The notes: generated by a model from the letters alone, not told the origin. A stretch of DNA of 64,000 nucleotides from Rhodocytophaga aerolata (GCF_030503435.1 NZ_JAUKPO010000001.1:124001-188000); one strand, 5' to 3'; counted from the stretch's first letter, positions 9,402 to 18,719 are shown. Numbers and translations: made by a program.

Positions 9402-10895
9402 TTATGCCAAGTTTGGAATACTTAATTGCAAGGATGTGCCTTCTCCGGCTACACTGCTGATAGTGATAGTGCCGTTTAGGCGTTCGATGGTTTGTTTAAC
9501 AATATACAGCCCTAAGCCGGAACCTTCCGACCGCTCTGTTCCTCTGACAAACATCTCAAACACATGGTCTAGATATTCTTGTTTTATGCCTATGCCGTTA
9601 TCCTGAAAAGTGATGTTTGCCTGCTGTCCGGTAACGATGATATCAATTCTCAAGTAAGGTTGGCTGGCATAGGGATTCATGTATTTGATGGCATTGGAAA
9701 GTATATTATTAAACACAATTTCCATTCGCAAACTGTCTTGTTTAAAAGGTGGCCCACTTATCTGGATAAATTTCTCTACTTTGTCATAGTCTTTAATGAA
9801 ATGTAGCCCCTGTAAGCACTGGCTGATCAGCTCCTGGAAATTAATGAATACAGGTTTGCTATCTATGCGGTTAATTTTTGAGAAGTTAAGCATTGATTTT
9901 ACAAAGTCATCCAGTTTGTTTACCCGGTTCTCTATAAAATCCAGATGGCTTCTTACCTGCTCAACGTCAGTTTCATTTTTTATCAGAGAAAGCAATCCCA
10001 GGATAGAAACCAAAGGCGAACGCAGGTCGTGTGAGGTTTTATACACAATCTGGTCCAGTTCAAAATTACGCTCTTTCAGCTCATGAATGCTTCTTTTTAA
10101 TTCTTCCTGATGATCGAGCAGCATGCCTTCCTGTATCTGGAGTTCGTTATTCTGGTTTTCAAGTTTGGTATTTAATAGTTTAAGTTTTTCTTCCTCTATT
10201 ACTCTGTCTGTAATGTCTGTAAAAAAGATGGCCACCCCATCCTGCAAAGGAAAAATCCGGTTTTCGAACCACTTGTTATAAGGAGCATAATATTCTTTAA
10301 GCGTAATATGCTTTTTTTCCTTTACCGCTTTATAGTACGCCTCATAAAATGGTTGCCCGATCCCTTCCGGAAACTCCGTCCATATATGTTTGCCAATGAG
10401 GTATTCCTGGGTGCGGTTGAAGATGGCAGCTGCCTTTTTATTAACATAGGTGTAACGCCAGCTGGAATCCAGGGCTACAAATGCATCGGCCATACTCTCT
10501 AGTACATCCTGAAATTGAATGTAGGTTTTACTGGACAGCTTATGCAGCTGGGCCTGCAGTTGGATTTCTTTAAACATCACTATTCCGCCATCGGCGTACA
10601 ACAGCGGAAAATAGGTGATCTCAAAAAACTCGTATGTCTGGTTATGCTGGAAATTGATGGTACTGATAGTAGAGCTGTTTCCCTGAAGGACATCATAGAA
10701 GAAAGTATTAAAATTCTCCTGAAAAAGGACTGGCATACAGCTATCGGTTACCTTACAGCCTACCACATCCTTAGCAGGTAACTGAAAAAACTGCTCCATC
10801 TTGTTATTCCAGGCAGTTACCTGAAAATCTGTATCAAACGCAAGTATGCCCTCGGGAGCACTGTTAATTAAAAGTTGATTTATTTCCAGATTCAT
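9402..10895 (-). CDS. Soluble PAS-domain sensor histidine kinase
   Basis: The 497-residue protein contains two PAS domains (about residues 5-115 and 125-240), a coiled coil (about 240-285), a HisKA dimerisation helix with the H-box TSHDLRSPL (phospho-acceptor His289), and a HATPase_c domain with an N-box (FNNILSNAIKYMN), G1 (DNGIGIK) and G2 (GSGLGLYI). No membrane segment is visible, so it should sense a cytoplasmic signal. No response regulator is adjacent; the output partner must be elsewhere. It sits on the same strand between the ECF sigma gene and the fecR gene, an uncommon place for a histidine kinase. Gaps of 162 and 215 bases on either side leave room for separate promoters. The kinase call is certain; its role in the locus is not known. 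Confidence 0.93.
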   Translation of the reverse strand: MNLEINQLLINSAPEGILAFDTDFQVTAWNNKMEQFFQLPAKDVVGCKVTDSCMPVLFQENFNTFFYDVLQGNSSTISTINFQHNQTYEFFEITYFPLLYADGGIVMFKEIQLQAQLHKLSSKTYIQFQDVLESMADAFVALDSSWRYTYVNKKAAAIFNRTQEYLIGKHIWTEFPEGIGQPFYEAYYKAVKEKKHITLKEYYAPYNKWFENRIFPLQDGVAIFFTDITDRVIEEEKLKLLNTKLENQNNELQIQEGMLLDHQEELKRSIHELKERNFELDQIVYKTSHDLRSPLVSILGLLSLIKNETDVEQVRSHLDFIENRVNKLDDFVKSMLNFSKINRIDSKPVFINFQELISQCLQGLHFIKDYDKVEKFIQISGPPFKQDSLRMEIVFNNILSNAIKYMNPYASQPYLRIDIIVTGQQANITFQDNGIGIKQEYLDHVFEMFVRGTERSEGSGLGLYIVKQTIERLNGTITISSVAGEGTSLQLSIPNLA

Positions 10896-11057
10896 ACCTT
10901 TCTAGGAATAGCTGGTTTACATACTAGTCTACACCTATACAAGGTAAAAAATTTAACCTGCTAACCTACAGTTACTGGCTGGTTACTTCATAAAGCGGGA
11001 ATACCTTATAGAAAAATACTTCTTAGATGAGGCGCTGTAGAGAACAGGCAGGCCTAA

Positions 11058-11636
11058 TTAGATGGTGGCCAGTTTGCGGATACTTCCCTTTAATACGTCC
11101 AGGGCGCGGTAAATAAGGGTACGGGCATACTTTACTTCCTTCATAGAAAGTAATTCGGCTATGTGTTCGTAATCCATGTTTTCATAAAAGCGTAAAAACA
11201 CCGCCTCTTTTTGCCTTTTGGTTAACGAGTCAAAAGCCTGCTGCAAACGTTCCTGGTTTTCTTTAGATATCTGGCTGGTAATCAGCAGGAATTCATGCGA
11301 AAAAGTTACTTCAAAATGGTACTCTTCATCGGGTTCCTGGCTATGGATATATTTTGTTTGCCGGCTTAGTTCTTTTATTAATCTTCTCCGCAAACAGGTA
11401 AACAAGTAGTATTTTACTGAAGTAACTGTACTTAGTCCGGATCTTTTATGCCATAGCTCTACAAACACATTCTGTATACAATCTTTCACCAAGGCTTTAT
11501 CCTGGCAGATACGCATGCCATAATTATACAGCTTTGGAAAATATTGGTCATAAAGGTGCTCAAAAGCAGCTTCGCTGCCATTTTTCAGGGCGAGCCATGT
11601 CAGGGCATCTTCTTTGGAGGAATGGTTTGTATGCAT
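11058..11636 (-). CDS. FecI-type ECF RNA polymerase sigma factor
   Basis: The 192-residue protein has the two ECF sigma regions. Region 2 is at about residues 20-90 (FEHLYDQYFPKLYNYGMRI, CIQNVFVELWHKR, YYLFTCLRRRLI) and region 4 at about 125-185 (LTKRQKEAVFLRFYENMDYE, then IAELLSMKEVKYARTLIYRA). It is the first gene of the minus-strand SusCD locus and the natural partner of the FecR protein at 8155-9186. When released it would direct RNA polymerase to the susC promoter. The ATG at 11634-11636 has no Shine-Dalgarno sequence, as is usual here. Family is certain; the regulon is inferred from position. Confidence 0.93.
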   Translation of the reverse strand: MHTNHSSKEDALTWLALKNGSEAAFEHLYDQYFPKLYNYGMRICQDKALVKDCIQNVFVELWHKRSGLSTVTSVKYYLFTCLRRRLIKELSRQTKYIHSQEPDEEYHFEVTFSHEFLLITSQISKENQERLQQAFDSLTKRQKEAVFLRFYENMDYEHIAELLSMKEVKYARTLIYRALDVLKGSIRKLATI

Positions 11637-12319
11637 ATCATTTTTCTCCTAAGAGTATACAGGTTGTAATACTACCGGCAAATTAGTAAGCCAGCAACGC
11701 GGCCTGATACCTACAGGCTGCTTCTCTTTTTTGTGATTGGACGAGGCCTGTTATCTCTCCAAAAAATCACTGTTTTCCGCTGGCTAAATAGGCATTATAA
11801 AACAAATTATTATTATTAGGAATATTATAAAATTTAAAAATATAATACAAGAGATCAGTAGATTTATTTATAAAATGTTTGTCAAATTGGTGCAGCATGC
11901 CAAATAAGCACTATGAAAATATCTATTCGTTTTGAACAAAACGGCACATCCCTTCCACAGAAAAAAGGAAGAAACCATTTGTTATCAGGCTTCCGGGCTT
12001 AGCTAGTGGAGCACATAATTAGCAGGACTATAGCAGAAACTGCGTGAGAGATAATTAAAACTTCACTCAGCCATAATATTCAATTTATATTAGCAGGCTA
12101 TTTTTAGGGTATAAATGGAGACATGATCTATAGCAATAATTCTTGTACCTAACCTTCCATAGCCATGAACATAGCTAGCAGCACCCGCCAGTTTTTTCAG
12201 GAAAGAGTATTTCTCCTCCGGCTTGCCATACGTTATGCACCACTTAAGCTGTATATCAGGCGTGTATTTCATTTATTTTAGTGCCTGTCAGTCAGCTATG
12301 CAAATTTTAAACAAGCCGT
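11637..12319. other. 683-base divergent intergenic region, sigma factor / glycosyltransferase
   Basis: This A+T-rich region lies between two divergently transcribed genes and should hold both promoters, but no clear TTTG/TAnnTTTG pair stands out. A 60-codon open frame on the minus strand (12090-12272) has no recognisable domain and no convincing codon pattern. I see no RNA gene or clear repeat. Confidence 0.5.
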
Positions 12320-13369
12320 ATGAAACTATTATATGCCCTGCAAGGCACCGGTAACGGACATTTGAGCCGGGCACGCGACATTATTCCTCTTCTGGATAAA
12401 AAAGCGGAACTGGATGTACTTATTAGTGGCACGCAGGCAGATATTTCTCTGGATTATCCGGTAAAATACCGATTAAACGGCTTAAGCTTTGTGTTTGGCA
12501 AAAAAGGCGGCGTAGACCTTAAACAAACCTTGCTGAGAGCCAACAGCCGCAAATTTATCAGTGAAATTACCAAACTACCTGTTAGCCAGTACGATCTGAT
12601 TATTAATGATTTTGAGCCGGTATCTGCCTGGGCAGCTAAATTAACAGGTAAACCTTGTATTGGGCTGAGCCATCAGCGTGCAGTCCTTTCTCCTTTTGCT
12701 CCCAAACCTAAAGAAGATGATCTGGCAGGCAGGCTTATTCTAAAAAATTATGCGCCCGTGCCGGCTGGCTACGGGTTTCATTTTGAAGCATACGACCCAA
12801 CTATCTATACGCCAGTTATCCGCCAGCAAATCCGCAAGGCACTCATTCAAGACAAAGGGCATTATACCGTTTATTTACCTGCCTATGACGATGGCCGTTT
12901 GTTTAATTTTTTAAGCCGTTTTAAGCAGGTCCGATGGGAAGTATTTTCAAAACATAATAAGTCGGCATTTACACTTGGCAATGTATCGGTGCGGCCTTTG
13001 AACAATACCGCCTTTATTGAAAGCATGGCAGCTAGCCGGGGTATTCTGTGTGGTGCCGGTTTTGAAACACCAGCTGAAGCCTTATATCTGCGGAAAAAAT
13101 TGTTGGTTATTCCCATGAAGAATCAATACGAGCAGCAATGCAATGCAGCCGCCCTGAAAAAAATGGGCGTACCGGTGATAAAAAAACTTCATGTCAAATA
13201 TACAGATGCTATCTATGAATGGCTGGAGAGTCAGACAATTATAGAGGTAAATTATCCGGATATTACTCAACAAGTTATTGATACTATTTTGCATACCCAC
13301 CTGCCACTTTCTACCCCTGCTCTACCAGAGTACCTCTGGGATAAACCGCTACGTATAAAGCCTGTATAG
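12320..13369 (+). CDS. MurG/GT28-like glycosyltransferase family protein
   Basis: The 349-residue soluble protein begins MKLLYALQGTGNGHLSRARD, the glycine-rich first loop of GT-B glycosyltransferases of the MurG/MGDG-synthase type ('GxGNGHxxRA'). Its C-terminal half carries GILCGAGFETPAEALYLRK followed by LLVIPMKNQYEQQCNA, the family's donor-sugar-binding pattern (Gly-Glu with a downstream QYEQ-xx-N). It likely transfers a sugar from a nucleotide donor to a lipid or glycan acceptor at the cytoplasmic side; the acceptor is not evident. Its stop lies 11 bases before the GH1 beta-glucosidase ATG, so the two are almost certainly cotranscribed. It is divergent from the SusCD locus. The fold is clear; substrate is unknown. 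Confidence 0.82.
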   Translation: MKLLYALQGTGNGHLSRARDIIPLLDKKAELDVLISGTQADISLDYPVKYRLNGLSFVFGKKGGVDLKQTLLRANSRKFISEITKLPVSQYDLIINDFEPVSAWAAKLTGKPCIGLSHQRAVLSPFAPKPKEDDLAGRLILKNYAPVPAGYGFHFEAYDPTIYTPVIRQQIRKALIQDKGHYTVYLPAYDDGRLFNFLSRFKQVRWEVFSKHNKSAFTLGNVSVRPLNNTAFIESMAASRGILCGAGFETPAEALYLRKKLLVIPMKNQYEQQCNAAALKKMGVPVIKKLHVKYTDAIYEWLESQTIIEVNYPDITQQVIDTILHTHLPLSTPALPEYLWDKPLRIKPV

Positions 13370-13380
13370 TTACCTCCAGC

Positions 13381-14757
13381 ATGATTGACCGAACGCAGGG
13401 TTCTGCAGAGCCTATACCAGAAAGCATACTACACAAAAAGCAATTTGGCACCGATTTTATATGGGGAGTTTCCACAGCGGCCTATCAGGTAGAAGGAGCC
13501 TACCAGACAGATGGTAAAGGACTCTCTATCTGGGATGTTTTCAGTAATAAAAAAGGCAATACCTATCTTAACCAGCATGGCAACACCGCCTGCAATTTTT
13601 ATCACTGCTACCAGGACGACCTGCAGCTTATGCGGGCCCTACATATTGCTAACTTCCGCTTCTCCATTGCCTGGTCAAGGATAATGCCTGGCGGTGTGCA
13701 TCCTGTTAACCCTAAAGGAATAGATTTCTATCAATACCTGATTGACCACTGTCTGGAGTTAGGCATTGAACCATGGGTAACGCTCTATCACTGGGATTTG
13801 CCGCAGGCTCTGGAGCTAAAAGGCGGATGGACAAACCGGGATGTAGTAAATTGGTTTAGCGAATATGTAGAGGTTTGCATCAAACATTTTGGTGACCGGG
13901 TAAAGCACTGGATGGTATTGAATGAACCTATGGTATTTACCGGGGCAGGGCATTTCCTGGGAATTCATGCACCAGGCAGACGATGGATGAAAAATTTTAT
14001 TCCGGCGGTGCATCATGCTACGCTTTGCCAGGCAGCAGGTGCCCGCATACTGAAAGAGTGGCAGCCCAAAGCACAGGTAGGTACTACCTTTTCTGCATCC
14101 TACATAGAACCTCACCGCAACACTGAAAAAGACCAGAATGCCGCCATCCGGATAGATGCCTTGCTGAACCGCCTGTTTCTGGAACCTGCGCTTGGCCTGG
14201 GATACCCTGTAAAAGAGCTACCCTTTCTGCAACGGATAGAAAAATACATGAAACCTGGCGATGAAAAGTTGCTCTCCTTTGATTTTGATTTTATTGGCCT
14301 GCAAGTATACACCCGTGAAATCGTATCGCATACCTGGCTTATGCCCTTCATCCAGGCCGATCTTGTGAAAGCTACTAAACGGAGTGTACCTACTACAGTA
14401 ATGAACTGGGAAGTGTATCCGGAATCTATCTACCAGATGCTGAAACAATATGCCAGATATGGTTTGAAAAAAATTATTGTAACTGAAAATGGCGCTGCTT
14501 TTACGGATGTAGTCCAGGGTGGCCAGGTACATGACAAACAAAGACTTAACTATTTACAAGATCACATTCGCCAGGTCCTCTGGGCTAAACAAGAAGGTGT
14601 GCCGGTTGACGGTTATTTTGTGTGGACCTTTACCGATAATTTTGAATGGGCTATGGGATATCATCCAAGATTCGGCCTGGTGTATGTAGATTTTCCTACA
14701 CAACAGCGTATTATTAAATCCTCAGGGTACTGGTATAGAGATTTTTTGAAAAGTTAA
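13381..14757 (+). CDS. Glycoside hydrolase family 1 beta-glucosidase
   Basis: The 458-residue protein is a full-length GH1 enzyme. It opens with FGTDFIWGVSTAAYQVEGAY, the N-terminal GH1 signature. The acid/base glutamate is in VLNEPMVF (Glu182) and the nucleophile in IVTENGAAF (Glu369). FRFSIAWSRIMPGG, TLYHWDLPQAL and the aglycone-side 'DNFEWAMGYHPRFGLVYVDF' complete the pattern. It should hydrolyse beta-linked glucosides or galactosides such as cellobiose with retention of configuration. No signal peptide is visible, so it acts in the cytoplasm on imported disaccharides. It follows the glycosyltransferase by 11 bases. No truncation or missing catalytic residue is seen. The exact sugar specificity is open. 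Confidence 0.96.
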   Translation: MIDRTQGSAEPIPESILHKKQFGTDFIWGVSTAAYQVEGAYQTDGKGLSIWDVFSNKKGNTYLNQHGNTACNFYHCYQDDLQLMRALHIANFRFSIAWSRIMPGGVHPVNPKGIDFYQYLIDHCLELGIEPWVTLYHWDLPQALELKGGWTNRDVVNWFSEYVEVCIKHFGDRVKHWMVLNEPMVFTGAGHFLGIHAPGRRWMKNFIPAVHHATLCQAAGARILKEWQPKAQVGTTFSASYIEPHRNTEKDQNAAIRIDALLNRLFLEPALGLGYPVKELPFLQRIEKYMKPGDEKLLSFDFDFIGLQVYTREIVSHTWLMPFIQADLVKATKRSVPTTVMNWEVYPESIYQMLKQYARYGLKKIIVTENGAAFTDVVQGGQVHDKQRLNYLQDHIRQVLWAKQEGVPVDGYFVWTFTDNFEWAMGYHPRFGLVYVDFPTQQRIIKSSGYWYRDFLKS

Positions 14758-14797
14758 TTTATAGCAGCAACTGTATGCTATATATTAGTTACCCGCA

Positions 14798-16168
14798 CTA
14801 TAACCCATATTCTGCCAATAAATAAACCAGTGCAGTCATAGCTCCGGCGCCAAGTTCCAGCTCCCGTTTATTTACCTTCTCAAAAGTATCTTCTGCTGTA
14901 TGGTGAACATCAAAATACCGCTGAGGATCTGGCACAAATTCCATTAGAGCGGTACCTAGTGGCTTCAGAGGACCAATATCTGCCCCTCCCTCGCCCGCAC
15001 CTATATCGGAAATACCATAGGGTTTCAATAAAGGTATCCAGGCTGCCATTTTTGCTAACTTTTCCGGCGTGGTATCTGCCGAAAATTCTCTGGGAGTAAA
15101 TCCCCCTCTATCTGACTCAATGGCCACTATATGTTTGTTTCCTTCTTTGGCAGCTAGTTCTGCATACTTGGTCCCCCCACGTAACCCATTTTCCTCATTC
15201 ATAAACATAACAGCCCGTATTGTCCGTTTAGGCTTTATGCCTAACGATTTCATCACCCGCAGCACCTCTATAGCCTGTACACAACCAGCACCATCGTCGT
15301 GAGCTCCTTCGCCTAAATCCCAGGAATCCAGATGACCACCTACAACAATTATCTCTTCCGGATGCTGGCTTCCTTTTATTTCGCCAACTACATTATATGA
15401 ACGTACATCTGGCAATATCTGGCAATGGGTCCGGAAATGAAACTGCAAATCTGTTTGCCCTTTAATCAAACTGCTCAGTAAGTCTGCATCGTTGGTACTA
15501 ATGGCTACAGCTGGTAATTTTGGTAAATCGGCTGCATACCGTAAAGCACCTGTATGTGGTACATCATCCAGGGAAGTAGTCATTGAGCGGACGACTACCC
15601 CTACAGCTCCATATTTTGCCGCTTCTGAAGCACCGGAACTACGCTGGTTTACTGCTCCAGAATAGGCTTCAAACGTATCAAAATGGGTACTACTCAATGC
15701 TCTGTTAAAAAATACAATTTTACCACTTATGGCCTTCTTTCCTAATTTAGCCAATTCCTCAAAGTTCTTAATTTCTACGATACCTGCCGTAAGCCCCGCC
15801 GGACCAGTGCCAACTGCGTTTCCCAAAGCACATACATTTACCTGTTTAGTCCCTATACTTTTAGCATTTATAATGGCTGCGTATTCTTTTTCACCACGTA
15901 CCCAATGAGGAACCATTACTTCTTGCAAATAGACCCTGTCTAAGGCAAGTGTATCCATTAGCTGACGGGTAAACTCTACGGCTGCAGCCGCTTCCGGAGA
16001 ACCAGAGAGCCTAGCACCAATATGTTTAGATAAATACCGAAGCCAGTCGTAGGTTTTGCTATGCGTAAGCGTTTCAGAATAAATCTTTTGAATTACCTCT
16101 TCGTCTTTCTGTTGTGCATTAGCAGAGATACTACAGAAAAATGCAATCAGGGCTACTATATATTTCAT
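14798..16168 (-). CDS. Exported M28-family zinc metallopeptidase (carboxypeptidase Q-like)
   Basis: The 456-residue protein has an N-terminal signal peptide ending SANAQQ, a PA-like inserted domain at about residues 130-250, and an M28 catalytic domain. Zinc-binding motifs visible are VVGGHLDSWD (His279, with catalytic Asp281), GAHDDGAGC (bridging Asp291), MNEENGLRGG (catalytic/metal Glu325-Glu326), and a C-terminal DVHHTAEDTF holding the last His ligand. The family removes amino acids or dipeptides from peptides; carboxypeptidase Q and bacterial aminopeptidases share this layout. Export implies action in the periplasm or outside. It converges with the GH1 gene 40 bases away and is transcribed alone. 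The peptidase call is secure; amino- versus carboxypeptidase activity is not decided by the sequence. Confidence 0.93.
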   Translation of the reverse strand: MKYIVALIAFFCSISANAQQKDEEVIQKIYSETLTHSKTYDWLRYLSKHIGARLSGSPEAAAAVEFTRQLMDTLALDRVYLQEVMVPHWVRGEKEYAAIINAKSIGTKQVNVCALGNAVGTGPAGLTAGIVEIKNFEELAKLGKKAISGKIVFFNRALSSTHFDTFEAYSGAVNQRSSGASEAAKYGAVGVVVRSMTTSLDDVPHTGALRYAADLPKLPAVAISTNDADLLSSLIKGQTDLQFHFRTHCQILPDVRSYNVVGEIKGSQHPEEIIVVGGHLDSWDLGEGAHDDGAGCVQAIEVLRVMKSLGIKPKRTIRAVMFMNEENGLRGGTKYAELAAKEGNKHIVAIESDRGGFTPREFSADTTPEKLAKMAAWIPLLKPYGISDIGAGEGGADIGPLKPLGTALMEFVPDPQRYFDVHHTAEDTFEKVNKRELELGAGAMTALVYLLAEYGL

Positions 16169-16717
16169 TAGTCGGGCAATAATTTTTTTGCTGAAAGTTA
16201 ATACAATATTTATTTCATATAAATAAAACTACCTGGTATTGCTGTATGCTCATCTTATTAGTGCTACAACAATGCATATGCTATATATAAACGCCATAAT
16301 AGCATACCAGTGTTAATGATATAATACCAGACTGTTAGTGAAAATACAACCAATGCCTCAGCTGCTCTTACAAAAACGCTAGGCTGATCCAAAAACTAGA
16401 CCTGCGAAGAAACAGGTCTGCTATCTGTTAGTAATAATAATTGTAATGAAATCTTACCTTCGGTATTCGCTGCTAAGTTGGAGTAAGTTTGGAGTAAGAA
16501 GTTAAAAAAGACGACAAAAAGGCCTGTTTTTGTTTATTTCCACTAGTTATAAGTAGTAATGGCTTAGTTATCCGCCTTTTTTTGCGTGTATCCTCAGGTG
16601 AGTAGACTATAGAATTTGAACAAAGTAGCCCTAAAAGTTACCTCTGTATGCTGCTATTGTATAAAGGGAAGCTGGCTCCCTTTACGAATCTTATGATACT
16701 ATTAACTACGAAAACAC
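16169..16717. other. 549-base divergent intergenic region with hairpin and tandem repeat
   Basis: The region separates the M28 peptidase (minus) from the LruC lipoprotein gene (plus) and must contain their promoters. It holds a small inverted repeat AGACCTG/CAGGTCT at 16398-16419, and a tandem direct repeat TTGGAGTAAG at 16478-16487 and 16489-16498, whose copies are 11 bases apart. No coding frame is convincing. Confidence 0.5.
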
Positions 16718-18706
16718 ATGTCCCCGACTTATAAAAGTAAGCTGTATCCACTTAGCCGGGCAGCTCTCCTGTTTGCATTGGCCTCTGGTATATATGCCTG
16801 TGATGTTAAAGAACCTGCACAGCCTACCGGCAAGACTCCGGATTTACAGGTAAGTGAAAGTTTTAATTATACTACCACTACTGACGTAAGTATTTCTATT
16901 GCGGCAAAAGATAGCCAGGGTAAAGCTGTAGCGATGTCCAATATCCAGATTTTCGACAAAGATCCACAGGAAGGAGGAAGTTTGCTCTTACAGGGAGGGA
17001 TTGATAAAGCCGGTAAGTTCTCAGGATTTACGGCTATACCTTCCTATATAAAAGAGGTTCTAGTAGTGAGTAACTATGCAGGAATGTTAGACAAAGTAGT
17101 AGTGCCGGTAAGCAACAACAGCATTCAATATACTTTCAGTCCGGTAAGTTCAACCAGCGGAAGCAGGCTTGCCTCCACAGCCAATGCCCGTACAGAAGCC
17201 GGTAAATTTACTTATTTAGGTAACTTTAACAGTCTGGGAGTGCCGAATTATCTTTCTCTTCCTAATGAAGTAGTAAGTGCAGGCTTGCTTACGGCTATTA
17301 ACAATAGTTTACCAGAAAAAAAGAAAGTAAACCCGGATTATCTGGACCCTAAACTTTCATTGGATATGCCGGTAGTAAAAGATGCTTTTATTACTATAAC
17401 ATTCATAAGTGAGGCAGCTTTCAATAAAAATGCACTGGGGTATTATACATATCCGCTAAATGCGCCTCCTACCTCTATTAGTCAGATTACTAAAAAGACC
17501 ATTGTTTTCCCAAATGCGTCTTTTACAGGTAGCGGGGGTGGGCTAGCTTCGGGAAATAAAGTTAAACTACCCGAGAAAATCCCGGCAGGTACTGGCATTG
17601 GATTCTTCATTGTAACCAAAGGATGGAATGGGACAGAAGTTTCTGAAAACCAGGAATTACTTTTTTCTAACCCTGCCCTGAATGCCGGCGCCGAAGGTAA
17701 AAAGCAATACAATGTACTTTTGAACTATAATAGCAAGTATATTCTGGCCTTTGAAGACATGCGCCGCGAGTACGGATCAGATGAAGATTTTAATGATGTA
17801 ATTTTCTGTGTAACAGCTGATGTACCCAATGCCGTAGATGATAACAACATACCACCGGTAACAGATGTAGTAGATGATAAAGATAAAGACGGTACGCCAG
17901 ATAAAGACGACCAGTACCCCGATGACCCTACTAAGTCATATAACAATTCTTCTGTAGGCACGTTAGCTTTTGAAGATTTATGGCCCAACAAAGGCGACTT
18001 TGATATGAATGACCTGGTGGTGAACTATAAACATGTAATAGTGACTAATAGCCAGAATAAGGTAGTAGAGATGAATTCAACCTTTGATCTGCTGGCTATT
18101 GGGGCTCGGTATAAAAATGGATTTGGCTTTGAAATGACTAAACTTACGCCTTCCCAGATAAAAAGTATAAGCAGTTCTCACAACAAGACTATTTTGGAAA
18201 GCGGACAGGAAAAAGCCACAATCCTAGTATTTGAAAATGCTTTTGACCTGATACCTCCCGGACAGGATGCCATGATCAATACGTATATGAAAATGCCTAA
18301 AGTAGCCTGTACAAGCATAACTCTTACCACTACTTTTCATGGAACACTTAGTATGGAAGATCTGGGAGCTGCTCCTTTCAATCCTTTCCTGATTGCTGAC
18401 CAAAACCGCGGATATGAGGTACACTTGCCAGGATATGCACCTACTTCCAAAGCAAATGCCTTACTTCTGGGCACAAAAGATGATGGTAGCAAACCAAGTA
18501 ATGGCGTTTATTATAAAACAAAAGAAGGGATGCCTTTTGCCTTGCATTTGCCAGTAGGACAGTTCCAGTATCCTATAGAAATGGCGGCTATTACTGATAC
18601 TTACTTGAAGTTTTCACCATGGGCAATCAGTAACGGAAGTTCATATGCCGACTGGTACCTAAGCCAGGAAGGCTACCGGGACGCCAATAAAGTTTATACA
18701 AAGTAA
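16718..18706 (+). CDS. LruC-domain-containing lipoprotein with DUF4114-like segment
   Basis: The 662-residue protein begins with a lipoprotein signal (LFALASGIYAC, lipobox Cys at about residue 28). A 'FEDMRREYGSDEDFNDVIFC' motif at about residue 345 fits DUF4114, an acidic 'DKDKDGTPDKDDQYPDDP' stretch at about 388-405 looks like a thrombospondin type 3 calcium-binding repeat, and the LruC domain starts at about 412 with LAFEDLWPNKGDFDMNDLVV. LruC proteins are surface or extracellular proteins of Bacteroidota and Leptospira of largely unknown function. The two 'FEDxxxxxxDxDxND' motifs in one protein look like a duplicated calcium-binding element. It is monocistronic: a divergent peptidase is upstream and a strong hairpin downstream. 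Domain assignment is confident; role is unknown, and a calcium-stabilised surface adhesin or matrix function is only a guess. Confidence 0.88.
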   Translation: MSPTYKSKLYPLSRAALLFALASGIYACDVKEPAQPTGKTPDLQVSESFNYTTTTDVSISIAAKDSQGKAVAMSNIQIFDKDPQEGGSLLLQGGIDKAGKFSGFTAIPSYIKEVLVVSNYAGMLDKVVVPVSNNSIQYTFSPVSSTSGSRLASTANARTEAGKFTYLGNFNSLGVPNYLSLPNEVVSAGLLTAINNSLPEKKKVNPDYLDPKLSLDMPVVKDAFITITFISEAAFNKNALGYYTYPLNAPPTSISQITKKTIVFPNASFTGSGGGLASGNKVKLPEKIPAGTGIGFFIVTKGWNGTEVSENQELLFSNPALNAGAEGKKQYNVLLNYNSKYILAFEDMRREYGSDEDFNDVIFCVTADVPNAVDDNNIPPVTDVVDDKDKDGTPDKDDQYPDDPTKSYNNSSVGTLAFEDLWPNKGDFDMNDLVVNYKHVIVTNSQNKVVEMNSTFDLLAIGARYKNGFGFEMTKLTPSQIKSISSSHNKTILESGQEKATILVFENAFDLIPPGQDAMINTYMKMPKVACTSITLTTTFHGTLSMEDLGAAPFNPFLIADQNRGYEVHLPGYAPTSKANALLLGTKDDGSKPSNGVYYKTKEGMPFALHLPVGQFQYPIEMAAITDTYLKFSPWAISNGSSYADWYLSQEGYRDANKVYTK

Positions 18707-18719
18707 CGTATCCTTCTTA

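Noticed and set aside
12090-12272. 60-codon minus-strand open frame in the gap before the glycosyltransferase
   Set aside because: No domain, no leader, and composition like the surrounding non-coding DNA; length is within chance expectation.
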